From Flexithrix dorotheae DSM 6795 (lineage in GTDB: Bacteria > Bacteroidota > Bacteroidia > Cytophagales > Flammeovirgaceae), in the NCBI RefSeq assembly GCF_000379765.1, contig NZ_KB903442.1:1-64000 (forward strand): a stretch of 64,000 bases of DNA, written 5' to 3'. Below the pieces are notes generated by a model. The model saw only the letters and a program-made list of their open reading frames with translations, was not told where the DNA came from and ran no database searches. This document shows positions 43,710 to 52,811 of this stretch, in pieces (position 1 is the stretch's first letter; every line of letters begins with the position of its first letter). The position numbers and the translations under genes were made by a program.

Positions 43710-44603
43710 ATGCAAAAAAAGCAAATACCTGTTTTTAAAAATAGTAACGATTTGTATGAAGCTATCGGATTCCCTCACCGAAGTCACATACCTAATTTCG
43801 ATATTCATGCTCTAGATAAATTAGAACCATCGTCAAGCCGATGTATGCCACCCTACAGACAAGATTTTTTTCAAATAGCCTTGTTAACTTATGTAGGAAA
43901 AAGTAGAATAAACATCAATACCGATTGGTTAGAACTGGGCGAACATCCACTATGGTTTATTGTACCAGGACAGGTGGTTTCCTGGGTCAGAGATCAGGAT
44001 ATTGCAGGCTATAACATTTCGTTTAAAAAGGAATTTTTAATGAAAGCTATACCAAACCTGATCGAAGATTTTCCATTTTTAAAAATGTCCGAAAATCAAG
44101 TGTTGATGATGACTCAGGATGAGCTGAATTATTTATTGTATGATGCCAAACGAATGGTTTCAGTTTTTCAAAACCCTCACCCCTATCAAGAAAAAATGCT
44201 GGAGGGCATGTTGGTTTCTATACTATATTATTGCAAGGCAATTTACGAACGCCATAAATCCACAGAAAACAATTTATCACGTGGCCAGGTCATTACGCAA
44301 AGGTTTGAAAACCTGGTTGAAAAAATGTACATAGATACTAAAAACGTAAGCGATTATGCCGATGTACTTAATATTACCCCTAGTTATCTGACTACAATGA
44401 TAAAACTACAAACTGGCAAAAGTGCTAAAGACATTATTCAAGAGCGTTTATTGCTTGAAAGTAAAAGTTTGTTGAAATTTTCAGATTTAGATATTGCGGA
44501 AATAGGCTATCGTTTAAATTTTCAGGAACCTACACATTTTACAAGGTTTTTCAAAAAGTTAAGTGGTACCACACCAAACCAATTTAGACAACAAGGTATA
44601 TAA
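43710..44603 (+). CDS. AraC-family transcriptional regulator
   Basis: 297 residues from ATG at 43710. The N-terminal cupin-like sensing domain is about 20-150 (LTYVGKSRININTDWLELGE, PLWFIVPGQVVSWVRD) and the C-terminal AraC double helix-turn-helix is about 200-297 (VSDYADVLNITPSYLTTMIK, IAEIGYRLNFQEPTHFTRFF, TPNQFRQQ). Its position right after the efflux operon suggests it regulates that operon or the following dehydrogenase. The effector is unknown. Confidence 0.9.
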   Translation: MQKKQIPVFKNSNDLYEAIGFPHRSHIPNFDIHALDKLEPSSSRCMPPYRQDFFQIALLTYVGKSRININTDWLELGEHPLWFIVPGQVVSWVRDQDIAGYNISFKKEFLMKAIPNLIEDFPFLKMSENQVLMMTQDELNYLLYDAKRMVSVFQNPHPYQEKMLEGMLVSILYYCKAIYERHKSTENNLSRGQVITQRFENLVEKMYIDTKNVSDYADVLNITPSYLTTMIKLQTGKSAKDIIQERLLLESKSLLKFSDLDIAEIGYRLNFQEPTHFTRFFKKLSGTTPNQFRQQGI

Positions 44604-44726
44604 AGAATCTTTTAATCACTTACCAAAACTTATGAGACAAAGTATTAATTCTGGACATTTGAGTAAAGAAAGTGGTTATTTTAAAAGTTAATTTATGATT
44701 AAATTTGATTATAAAATTTAGAATTC

Positions 44727-45413
44727 ATGAAGGTAAATAGAACAGCAGTAGTTACGGATTCTGGCAATGGGTTAGGTAGAACTTTTGCCAATATTTTACT
44801 CAAAAATAGATATAATGTCATTCTTGCTGCTACCCAAGATAGTTTTGATAATTTATCTGTAGAAACAGATGACTTACACAAATATAAACTCGTAAAAACT
44901 GATTTTACTTCAGACAAAAGTGTTTCAGAATTAAGAGAAACCATAGTCCATACTTTTGGTCATTTAGATTTATTGCTTAATAATGCAGAAGTTGCGAATG
45001 GCTTTGGGCAAAAAATTGAGCAAATTGATATTGAAGAAGTGAAGGCTTTATATGATATGAATGTATTTGGGGTCATGCGATTAATCAAAACGCTAAAACC
45101 ATTACTAGAAAAAAGTGAAGAACCTAAAATTATTAATATAACCAGCGCACTGGGCGACCTTAATAAAATGATGGACGAGTCATTCTGCTACTCTAACTAT
45201 TGTATGATGGCATATGCCAGCTCTAAGGCGGCTTTAAATATGTATACACATTTGCAAGGTAAAGAGTTTAGCCCTTCAAAAATTAGCATTAAGAATTTTG
45301 ATCCCGTTGCCTTAAAAAACTGTACGCACAATTCGGTGTCAATCTGTGAAGGAGTCAAGGAAGAATTTATTTCTCTAATAAATAGTAAATCATTGAATCC
45401 AGATCATCATTAA
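44727..45413 (+). CDS. Short-chain dehydrogenase/reductase (SDR)
   Basis: 228 residues from ATG at 44727. Rossmann cofactor motif TDSGNGLGRTF (residues about 10-20; the usual first Gly of TGxxxGxG is replaced by Asp), DLLLNNAEV in place of NNAG, ITSAL with the active-site Ser, and YASSK with catalytic Tyr and Lys. Fits the classical SDR family but with two deviations in the cofactor-binding region, so altered cofactor preference or weak activity is possible. The substrate is unknown. It follows the AraC gene on the same strand and may be its target. Confidence 0.85.
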   Translation: MKVNRTAVVTDSGNGLGRTFANILLKNRYNVILAATQDSFDNLSVETDDLHKYKLVKTDFTSDKSVSELRETIVHTFGHLDLLLNNAEVANGFGQKIEQIDIEEVKALYDMNVFGVMRLIKTLKPLLEKSEEPKIINITSALGDLNKMMDESFCYSNYCMMAYASSKAALNMYTHLQGKEFSPSKISIKNFDPVALKNCTHNSVSICEGVKEEFISLINSKSLNPDHH

Positions 45414-45620
45414 TATTTTATTTGTGGAGCTCAAGGAAATAGAGCCAGGGTAGTCTTACTGTTTTAGCTTCTTCGGGAATACCTGCCGTTGACTTCCTTA
45501 TTCTTAATATTGGGGAATGTTTCCTATGCTTCCCTTTCCGTTTTTACTTTAGAAATAGCACCATATTACCATTTTTCTGAAAAATACTAAAATGGAAATT
45601 AGCTACAAAAAAGGCCTTTG
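45414..45620. other. Noncoding spacer after SDR gene
   Basis: No gene, RNA or strong hairpin recognised in about 200 bp; it leads into the dispersed repeat. Confidence 0.35.
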
Positions 45621-45747
45621 CATTAATTCATGTGCTTTTAGTGAACCAAACAAATGAATAAAAGTCGTGTCTTTGCGGCCATTCTACATTTGGGATTGGA
45701 TAAAATAATGTCTGATATGGAATATTCTTTTAGCAGAATATTTGTTT
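45621..45747. repeat. Dispersed repeat, copy B
   Basis: Same orientation as copy A (9025-9195), with blocks GTGAACCAAACAA, AATAAAAGTCGTGT, GCGGCCATTCT and TGGAATATTCTTT conserved. It lacks about 43 internal bases found in copy A. It lies about 260 bp from the LytTR-gene segment that is itself duplicated at 10758-10876. Confidence 0.6.
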
Positions 45748-46010
45748 AGCGTTTTTAGGAAAGCAGAGATTTATAGCTCTCAAATTTCATTACGAATATT
45801 ATGGAACTTTCCAGACTATCACAGTCGCCTCATTATGTGGCGACCTGCATCAAAACTGACTTGAGGTTTTCTCATCCGGCTGGGCAGCATTCCACTTACC
45901 GATAGAAGTCTTCATTGAGCTTTCGTAGGGGTTTTCAAGTGCGCCTACTTTTCTAAGTTTAACAAGTACTTGTGTTTTACCTGATACAGAATTTAAACTT
46001 GCCTATATGA
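45748..46010. other. Spacer with perfect hairpin downstream of LytTR gene
   Basis: GTCGCC (45824-45829) and GGCGAC (45839-45844) form a 6-bp GC-rich stem around a 9-base loop. There is no T-run. The surrounding sequence is less AT-rich than its neighbours, but I recognise no gene in it. Confidence 0.35.
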
Positions 46011-46035
46011 TTCTTTATACTTCCATAGCTCCCCA

Positions 46036-46737
46036 CTATCCCAACAAATTTCTTAGGTTATGTTTGTAGGTTTGCCCAATGGGAATTTTCTGTTTGCCAA
46101 TTAACACCTGATTATTTTCTATTATTTCCACTTTTTCAATGGCAATGATAAAGGATTTGTGAATGCGCAAAAAGCTGGTATCTGGTAGCAAGGCTTCAAA
46201 GGAGGAAATTTTTTCATGGCAAACCAGCAGGTTTTCTTTTAAATGGATTTTAGAATAATTTCCATAGGCTTCAATGTAAATTATATCTTCGGTATTAACC
46301 TGATATTGTCTTTTATCTCCTTTAATGAAAAAACGGAAATGCTTATTTGTTCCTTCCTGGGAGATGTTTCCTATTGTTGGGCTAGCAGTAGAATTAGTGG
46401 CTTTATTTACTGCCTTTACAAACCTGGCAAAACTAAATGGCTTCAATAAATAATCTGAAATATCAAGCTCATAGCCTTCCCAGGCAAATTCCTTATGGGC
46501 TGTGGTCACAATGATTTTGGGTGGATTGGAAAGCGATTTTAAAAATTCGAATCCAGTCAGCTTTGGCATTTTGATATCCAAAAAAATAATATCCACACTT
46601 TCTTCATTTAAAAACTGGATGGCTTCAAAAGCATTATAGCAATTTCTCTTCAGTTTTAAGTGAGGTAAATCATTACAATACTTTTCAATTATTCTATGGG
46701 CAATGGGCTCATCATCTACAATAATAAATTTTATCAT
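46036..46737 (-). CDS. LytTR-family response regulator
   Basis: 233 residues from ATG at 46737. Receiver domain with acidic residues VDDE at 7-10, phosphoacceptor Asp54 (IIFLDIKMPKLTG) and Lys in LLKPFSFARF. C-terminal LytTR DNA-binding domain about 130-233 (IIYIEAYGNYSKIHLKENLL, FLRIHKSFIIAIEKVE, KIPIGQTYKHNLRNLL). Its start overlaps the end of the kinase gene by four bases (ATGA), so the two are translationally coupled. It likely controls the divergent ABC-transporter genes at 48098-52617. A truncated copy of its 3' end lies at 10758-10876. Confidence 0.93.
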   Translation of the reverse strand: MIKFIIVDDEPIAHRIIEKYCNDLPHLKLKRNCYNAFEAIQFLNEESVDIIFLDIKMPKLTGFEFLKSLSNPPKIIVTTAHKEFAWEGYELDISDYLLKPFSFARFVKAVNKATNSTASPTIGNISQEGTNKHFRFFIKGDKRQYQVNTEDIIYIEAYGNYSKIHLKENLLVCHEKISSFEALLPDTSFLRIHKSFIIAIEKVEIIENNQVLIGKQKIPIGQTYKHNLRNLLG

Positions 46738-47852
46738 ACTACCGGTAATTCTAATGTTGCCTTAAATATACCATTCCTTTTCTTCATGAGAAATTTATGC
46801 TTCTCCGGATAGGTTAACTTCAATCTTCTTTTCAAGTTTTCCAGACCAATACCCTTTGGATTTACTTCCGCTTTACTATCAAAATTATTTTCAATGGAAA
46901 ACAGAATTTTATCCCCTTCCGTTTTTAATTCAATTTGAATAAAAACACCTTTGGTTAAACTTTCAGCCCCATGTTTAAAAGCATTTTCCAATAAAATAAT
47001 AAATAGTAAAGGAGCAACTTTTATCTCCTTTCGGATGCTTTGTTCGAATCGGATATCTACTTCATGATGAAACCGCAACTTATGTAACTCAACATAATTT
47101 TCAAGGTAAGTAACCTCATTTTTTAAAAGTACAAAATCCTCTTTACCTTCGTAAATGGTATATCGCATCATATCCGATAATTTGAGCACTACTTCCGGTG
47201 CCTGATCAGATTTTTCCACAGTCAGACCGTACAAATTATTCAGGGTATTAAAAAAGAAGTGCGGGTTTATCTGACTTTTTAATAAGGATAATTCTGTATT
47301 AGTCTTTTCGGTTTGCAAAGATTTCACCCATTTCCATTGTTCAAACAGGTATAACCCAATTAAAAATGGAATAGGGATTAACAAAAAATTGATGACTCTT
47401 TCCTTGTGGTTTTCAAAATAGGAAGAACTGTAACCCAGCCTGGCAAAAACAAAATAAATGGTAATTAATCCATAAACAGAAAGGATGGGCAATCTGTATT
47501 TTTTGAAAAACCCTGGTAAAATAAGCTCTAATACCCCAAGCCAAAATAGAATAATGAGGGGTATAGTCACCGGATTATCAGGAATTCTCCAAAAGCTATC
47601 TACTATTATTGCCAAACCGGCAATTACCAAAAGTACAGTTCCTTTTAAGATAAACCTTTTGCTTCTTTTTCTGAAGAGTTGATAGATGAGAAAAGAAAGA
47701 GCAATCCACCAAAACAAAAAAATAAGGGTGTTTTCCAGAATTTCTTTTTTATCAATTAAAATAAGTTGAAGCTCGGCAAGTACAAAGGTACCTGCGATGG
47801 TGATCAACAATGCAATCCCGGCTGCTTTGTAATATTTAAAAATTACCTTCAT
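46734..47852 (-). CDS. LytS-like sensor histidine kinase
   Basis: 372 residues from ATG at 47852. Five or so membrane segments lie in residues 10-170, with no large periplasmic domain. The His_kinase-type H-box is at about 190-210 (LKSQINPHFFFNTLNNLYGL, His198), and the ATPase part is near the end (LLFIILLENAFKHG, GIGLENLKRRL). This is the short N-terminal-membrane type that usually senses envelope or membrane signals. Partner of the LytTR regulator with which it overlaps, and divergent from the ABC genes 245 bp away. Confidence 0.92.
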   Translation of the reverse strand: MKVIFKYYKAAGIALLITIAGTFVLAELQLILIDKKEILENTLIFLFWWIALSFLIYQLFRKRSKRFILKGTVLLVIAGLAIIVDSFWRIPDNPVTIPLIILFWLGVLELILPGFFKKYRLPILSVYGLITIYFVFARLGYSSSYFENHKERVINFLLIPIPFLIGLYLFEQWKWVKSLQTEKTNTELSLLKSQINPHFFFNTLNNLYGLTVEKSDQAPEVVLKLSDMMRYTIYEGKEDFVLLKNEVTYLENYVELHKLRFHHEVDIRFEQSIRKEIKVAPLLFIILLENAFKHGAESLTKGVFIQIELKTEGDKILFSIENNFDSKAEVNPKGIGLENLKRRLKLTYPEKHKFLMKKRNGIFKATLELPVV

Positions 47853-48097
47853 TTTATATCAATTGAATTTGATAAAAAAGCTCCAATTCCTCCAAAATTA
47901 GCCGTATTGATATGATCTGCTAATTTTTTTGATCAACACCATGGTTTTCCATACAAACCAGCCTATTTCCATGTCCAATCTGATTTGAACCACATGATCA
48001 TTATTTATCCCCAAATCACCCTGGTTCATCAAATTAAATTTCAATTCAATAAATGGCCTTTTAGGTTTGTTGCATTCACGCTAATCCCAATGAGTTT

Positions 48098-48988
48098 ATG
48101 CACAAATTACAAATTCAAAATTTATCTAAAATATATCCGAATGGTGTTCATGCTTTGAAAAATATTTCCCTCACCATTAACGATGGAATGTTTGGCCTAT
48201 TAGGACCCAATGGTGCAGGAAAATCCTCCTTAATGCGTATCATTGCCACCATTCAGGAGCCTTCCTCTGGTACTGTAACTTTTAATGAAAAAGATATCAT
48301 CAGAAATCCTGAATATATTAGAAAACAAATAGGTTTTTTACCCCAGGAATTTGGGGTTTATCCAAAAATTAGTGCCGAACAATTATTGGATCATCTGGCA
48401 ATTCTAAAGGGTATTTCCCAAAAAAATGAACGTAAAGAACAGATTTGGGCATTGCTGCAACAAACTAATTTATTTGAGTACCGGAAAAAGGCGGTCCATA
48501 CATTTTCAGGCGGAATGAAACAACGATTCGGCATAGCCCAGGCCTTGTTAGGCAATCCACAGCTCATCATTGTGGATGAGCCCACTGCTGGTCTGGACCC
48601 TGAGGAACGGAACAGATTTCTCAATTTATTGAGTGAAATAGGAGAGAAAAAGGTGGTGATTTTGTCAACACATATCGTGGAGGATATTAGGGAATTGTGT
48701 GCCCAAATGGCTATTCTGGGAATGGGAGAAATTATTAATCATGGAAATCCTCTTGAAATTACAAAATCGCTGGAAGGCAGGATTTGGACAAAAACAATTA
48801 ATAGGGCATCACTTCCTGAATATCAAAACAAATTTAAGATCATTTCCACCAGGCTGGTAGCCGGAAAAACCCAAATCCATGTTTATTCCAACTCATTGCC
48901 AGATGGCGGGTTCCAGGCTGCTGCTCCGGATTTGGAAAGTGTATATTTCACTACTTTATCCAAAGTCCATCACCCAGTTCATATCTGA
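48098..48988 (+). CDS. ABC transporter ATP-binding protein
   Basis: 296 residues from ATG at 48098 (ATG at 48089 out of frame was ignored). Walker A GPNGAGKSS at about 36-44, Q-loop FLPQEFGVYP, signature FSGGMKQR at about 136-143, Walker B LIIVDEPTAGLDP, and the switch His in ILSTHIVED. The C-terminal extension (about 215-296) is typical of exporters of the CcmA/drug-export type. It pairs with the permease-peptidase fusion 50 bp downstream. Confidence 0.95.
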   Translation: MHKLQIQNLSKIYPNGVHALKNISLTINDGMFGLLGPNGAGKSSLMRIIATIQEPSSGTVTFNEKDIIRNPEYIRKQIGFLPQEFGVYPKISAEQLLDHLAILKGISQKNERKEQIWALLQQTNLFEYRKKAVHTFSGGMKQRFGIAQALLGNPQLIIVDEPTAGLDPEERNRFLNLLSEIGEKKVVILSTHIVEDIRELCAQMAILGMGEIINHGNPLEITKSLEGRIWTKTINRASLPEYQNKFKIISTRLVAGKTQIHVYSNSLPDGGFQAAAPDLESVYFTTLSKVHHPVHI

Positions 48989-49038
48989 AAGTATAACTTC
49001 TTTTAGTAACAATTTTCAATTCCTGAATTTTATTAAAT

Positions 49039-52000
49039 ATGGTGTTTTCCCAGCTTTTAAATTTTGAAATAAGGTATCAACTTAGACAGAAAGCTTTCCT
49101 GAGTTTTTGTATCATTTTCCTGGCTTTTGGATTTTTACTGGGTAGCCAAAATAATACTCCTGCCCAGATTAACTTTAATTCTTCCTATCAGCTATTCTAT
49201 AAAATTGGATTACTTTCCCTTGGCAGTCAGTTTGCCATCATGTTTTTTACCATAAGTGGTATTCTTCGGGATAGGCAATTCCGAATGGAAGAAATAATTT
49301 ATACCACTCCAATTTCAAAAACCAGCTTCTTTTTTAGCCGATTCTCTGGAATCCTATTGTCAAGTATTATTGTTTTTAGCATGTCTCTGGTGGGATTTGC
49401 TCTGGGAATGCAATCTCCGGAGTTAGATCCGGGGCGTGTATCAGCTTTTCAATTTGGTGATTATGCCTGGGTTTGGCTGATGATGGCATTGCCAAATGTA
49501 CTGGTTTGTTCCACCCTGGTCTTTTCAGTCAGTTCCATCACAAAAAACCATATCGCTACTTTTGCCAGTGCTATTTTTATCTATGCGGCATACTTCTTAG
49601 CAGCAAATTTTCTGAACTCTCCTCTTATGGCGAATTCGGTTAATCCGTCTGCTCAAACTTTGGCAATTGCCGCAGTGGCTGATCCGTTTGGACTTTCTGC
49701 ATTTTTTGAGCAGACCCAGTATTGGACGCCATTCGAGAAAAACAATTTTTCAATAAGTTTCTCGGGTTATTTTAGGTGGAATAGGTTGATTTGGTTATCA
49801 ATTAGTTTTATAATTCTCTTTGTCACTTTTCGATTATTTTCATTCCGAAAAATCAAACACCAGATTGGAAAAAAATCAAAACCGGAGGAAAATGCCTACA
49901 AAGAGTATCAATACCAAACTCTAAATGGATTAAACTTTTATTCATTTTCTTATTGGAAAAGCTTCAAATCCCTATTCAAATTAGAATTAACTTCTGTATT
50001 CAAAAGTTTGCCTTTCATTGGCATTTTGTTGGTCTGGATAGTTATCATTTTCACAGAAATCTATTCCAGAATTTATAGTGGAGGAGCCTATAATGATAGT
50101 TTATATCCCTCAACCGATATATTAATCTGGCTCATAAAAGACCCACTTCCAGTTATCGGATTAATTCTGGTGGTCTACTACAGTGGAGAAATAATCTGGC
50201 GGGATTATGCTTTGAAATTTAATGAAATTATAGCGGCTACTCCTACCCCAAACAGTTTGTTTTTTTTATCAAAATTAGCAGCTTTTTTATTGCTTCCTAT
50301 TTTGCTAATCGCTACAAGTATAGTTATGGCAATGGGTTTTCAGTTGGTAAAAGGGTATGATGAATTTGAGCTATTCCAATATTTATCCATGTTTTATTTT
50401 CAGGGTTTCGGATTTGTATTTTATACATCATTAGCCTTTTTTATCCAGAGTTTATCTCCTAATAAATATGCAGGAATGATAATTACCGGGCTAATCATTG
50501 CCCTCTTTGGAAGTCCCCTAACCAGTTTAATTGGCATTGACCATCCTTTATTAAAAATTGGAAGATTGCCGACAGTTGAATTGAGTAACATGGCTGGTTA
50601 CGGAGACTTTTCTTATCCTTTTCATTTTTTCGCTCTTTACTGGACTTCTGTAGGATTAATACTGGCTTTGCTTTCCTTTAAAGTCTGGCAACGAGGAACA
50701 ACAAATCAATTGAAATTTAAAATGAAACAATTGTGGTTTGCCAAAACTCCTTTGCTTAATGTTTTCCTGGGGATTTCTGGTTTGGTTTTCACAGGAATGG
50801 GAAGCCTTATTTATTATAATACCAATGTACTGAATGATTACCAAACCAGAAGTGAAAAACTTGATTTTCAAGAAGGTTATGAAAAAAAATTTAAGCGTTA
50901 CGAGACTCTCCAAAGATTGGCGAAAAATGATCTGAAAACCCAAATGGATATTTATCCCGAGAAGGGAAAATATGTATTTCAGGGAAAATATATTTTAGAA
51001 AATATTAGTGATCGTCCTATTGATACCATACTTATTTCTGAAAGGGAAAAAATAACCTCCATAGCAATAGAGAACGCACAACTTATTGAGCACGACAGCA
51101 TATTTAATACTTTTCTCTATGCTTTTAATTCTCCAATATCCCCAAATCAGAAAGTGGCGTTTTCTTTTAAAATTGATAAGAAAAAGAAAGGATTTGAAAT
51201 TGACAAAACCCTAACCAGGAATGGCTCCTTTATACTACTCCAGGATTTTGAACCGGTGTTAGGCTATAGAAAAAGTCTGGAAATAAAAGATCGGTTTGAA
51301 AGGGAAAAACGGGGATTACCCGCAAGGCTGGAAGAGCCTAAAAGTGATGAACACATGCTTTTTGATCAATCCAGAAATTATAAAAAGGTTAATTTCGAAA
51401 CTTTAGTTTCGACTTCAACTGATCAGGTCGCCATTGCTCCAGGAGACCTCATCGATAAATGGTCATCAAATGGCAGGAATTATTTCCAATACAAAACACC
51501 AGTCAGAATTGTTCCCATAATCGGGTATGAATCTGCCCGGTATGCCAGACAAACCAAAGAGTATAAAGGAATCCTGATTGAGCAATGTTTCCATCCCACA
51601 CATGATGAAAATATTGCCAGAATTTTTCAAAGCTCAGAATGGGCATTGGATTATTGTATCAAAAATTTTGGGAAATATCCTTTTGAGCAAGTCCGGGTAG
51701 TAGAGATTCCAAATTACTGGCCATTTGGCGGTCATGCCCAACCAGGTACCATCACCATGGTAGAGGATAATTTATATTTAATAGACAATTCCAATCCAGG
51801 GGGATTTGATCTTGTGGCCAAACGTACCATCCATGAAGTAGCCCACCAGTGGTTTGGTCATTTATTGGCTCCAAAATCCGTAGAGGGTGGAAGCCTTTTT
51901 ACCGAAGGTTTTGCCAAATATACAGAAGCGGTGGTAATGGATAAACAATTTGGTAAAAAGGCTGTGTGGCAATTAAGCGAATCGGCTCAGGAAAGATATT

Positions 52001-52617
52001 TTAAAGGTAGGGCATTTGCCAGTGAACCAGAGCCCCCTTTGTATTTTTCAAATGGTGAAAACTATTTGTCCTATGGTAAAAATTTCACGGTCATGCTAGC
52101 GCTTAGAGATCTGATTGGTGAGGAAAAAGTAAATCATGTAATCAAAATTTTATTGGAGAGACATCGAAAAAATCCGATACCAAATGTAACAGCCCTTGAA
52201 TTTTTGGAGGAAATTTATAAAACTACTTCCCCTGCTGATCATGATTTAATCAACGACTGGTTCAAACGTGTAATCACCTATCGTTTGAAGATTGAAAATG
52301 TGGCCATTCAAGCATTAGGCAATCAAAGATATGAGGTAAAGTTTACTGTATTCGCTAAAAGGTTTGAAGTTGAAAATGGAGAAGAAAAAGAAATTCCAAT
52401 TAATGAGGCTATTCCGATAGGCTTATTTTCTGTTCATCCAAATCAGGTAAAAGATCCAAACGCCATTATAACCCTGACCCCTCACAAGATTAAAAAAAAT
52501 GTCACTGATATTAGTTTAATTGTAGATACATACCCAAAATTTATAAGCATAGATCCTTTTGGAACCAGAATAGATAAAAACCGAAGAGATAATGTGTTTG
52601 AAATTGAAATTCAATAA
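49039..52617 (+). CDS. ABC permease-M1 aminopeptidase fusion
   Basis: 1192 residues from ATG at 49039. The N-terminal about 590 residues hold two permease-like membrane domains (LNFEIRYQLRQKAFLSFCII start and a second block from about residue 310), and a further membrane segment lies near 575-595. The C-terminal part, about 820-1050, is an M1-type metallopeptidase: HEVAHQWFGH (His932, Glu933, His936) with Glu956 in GGSLFTEGFAKY as third zinc ligand. The spacing is HEXXH-X19-E, one longer than classical M1 enzymes but, as I recall, usual in this fused group. The peptidase would face outward. With the ATPase it may process and export, or import, peptides; the cargo is unknown. Probably regulated by the LytS/LytTR pair. 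Confidence 0.9.
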   Translation: MVFSQLLNFEIRYQLRQKAFLSFCIIFLAFGFLLGSQNNTPAQINFNSSYQLFYKIGLLSLGSQFAIMFFTISGILRDRQFRMEEIIYTTPISKTSFFFSRFSGILLSSIIVFSMSLVGFALGMQSPELDPGRVSAFQFGDYAWVWLMMALPNVLVCSTLVFSVSSITKNHIATFASAIFIYAAYFLAANFLNSPLMANSVNPSAQTLAIAAVADPFGLSAFFEQTQYWTPFEKNNFSISFSGYFRWNRLIWLSISFIILFVTFRLFSFRKIKHQIGKKSKPEENAYKEYQYQTLNGLNFYSFSYWKSFKSLFKLELTSVFKSLPFIGILLVWIVIIFTEIYSRIYSGGAYNDSLYPSTDILIWLIKDPLPVIGLILVVYYSGEIIWRDYALKFNEIIAATPTPNSLFFLSKLAAFLLLPILLIATSIVMAMGFQLVKGYDEFELFQYLSMFYFQGFGFVFYTSLAFFIQSLSPNKYAGMIITGLIIALFGSPLTSLIGIDHPLLKIGRLPTVELSNMAGYGDFSYPFHFFALYWTSVGLILALLSFKVWQRGTTNQLKFKMKQLWFAKTPLLNVFLGISGLVFTGMGSLIYYNTNVLNDYQTRSEKLDFQEGYEKKFKRYETLQRLAKNDLKTQMDIYPEKGKYVFQGKYILENISDRPIDTILISEREKITSIAIENAQLIEHDSIFNTFLYAFNSPISPNQKVAFSFKIDKKKKGFEIDKTLTRNGSFILLQDFEPVLGYRKSLEIKDRFEREKRGLPARLEEPKSDEHMLFDQSRNYKKVNFETLVSTSTDQVAIAPGDLIDKWSSNGRNYFQYKTPVRIVPIIGYESARYARQTKEYKGILIEQCFHPTHDENIARIFQSSEWALDYCIKNFGKYPFEQVRVVEIPNYWPFGGHAQPGTITMVEDNLYLIDNSNPGGFDLVAKRTIHEVAHQWFGHLLAPKSVEGGSLFTEGFAKYTEAVVMDKQFGKKAVWQLSESAQERYFKGRAFASEPEPPLYFSNGENYLSYGKNFTVMLALRDLIGEEKVNHVIKILLERHRKNPIPNVTALEFLEEIYKTTSPADHDLINDWFKRVITYRLKIENVAIQALGNQRYEVKFTVFAKRFEVENGEEKEIPINEAIPIGLFSVHPNQVKDPNAIITLTPHKIKKNVTDISLIVDTYPKFISIDPFGTRIDKNRRDNVFEIEIQ

Positions 52618-52811
52618 TTTCAATTTCACTAAGGTGTTATATGGATAAATTACAGGAAGTGATTAAATAATCGTATAGGGATTTTCTTTAGACATCTTAC
52701 GTAATCCAACATCCCACCTTAATCTTATCAAAGTAGGGTTTGAAGTCTTGATACAAGTTTTTGCCAGTTCCGGGCTAATCAAATGATATTAAACCTTTGC
52801 ATTGGTTGTCT

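Noticed and set aside
45824-45844. GC-rich hairpin as a small RNA or tRNA arm
   Set aside because: Only one 6-bp stem is present, with no cloverleaf or T-run; insufficient for an RNA gene call.
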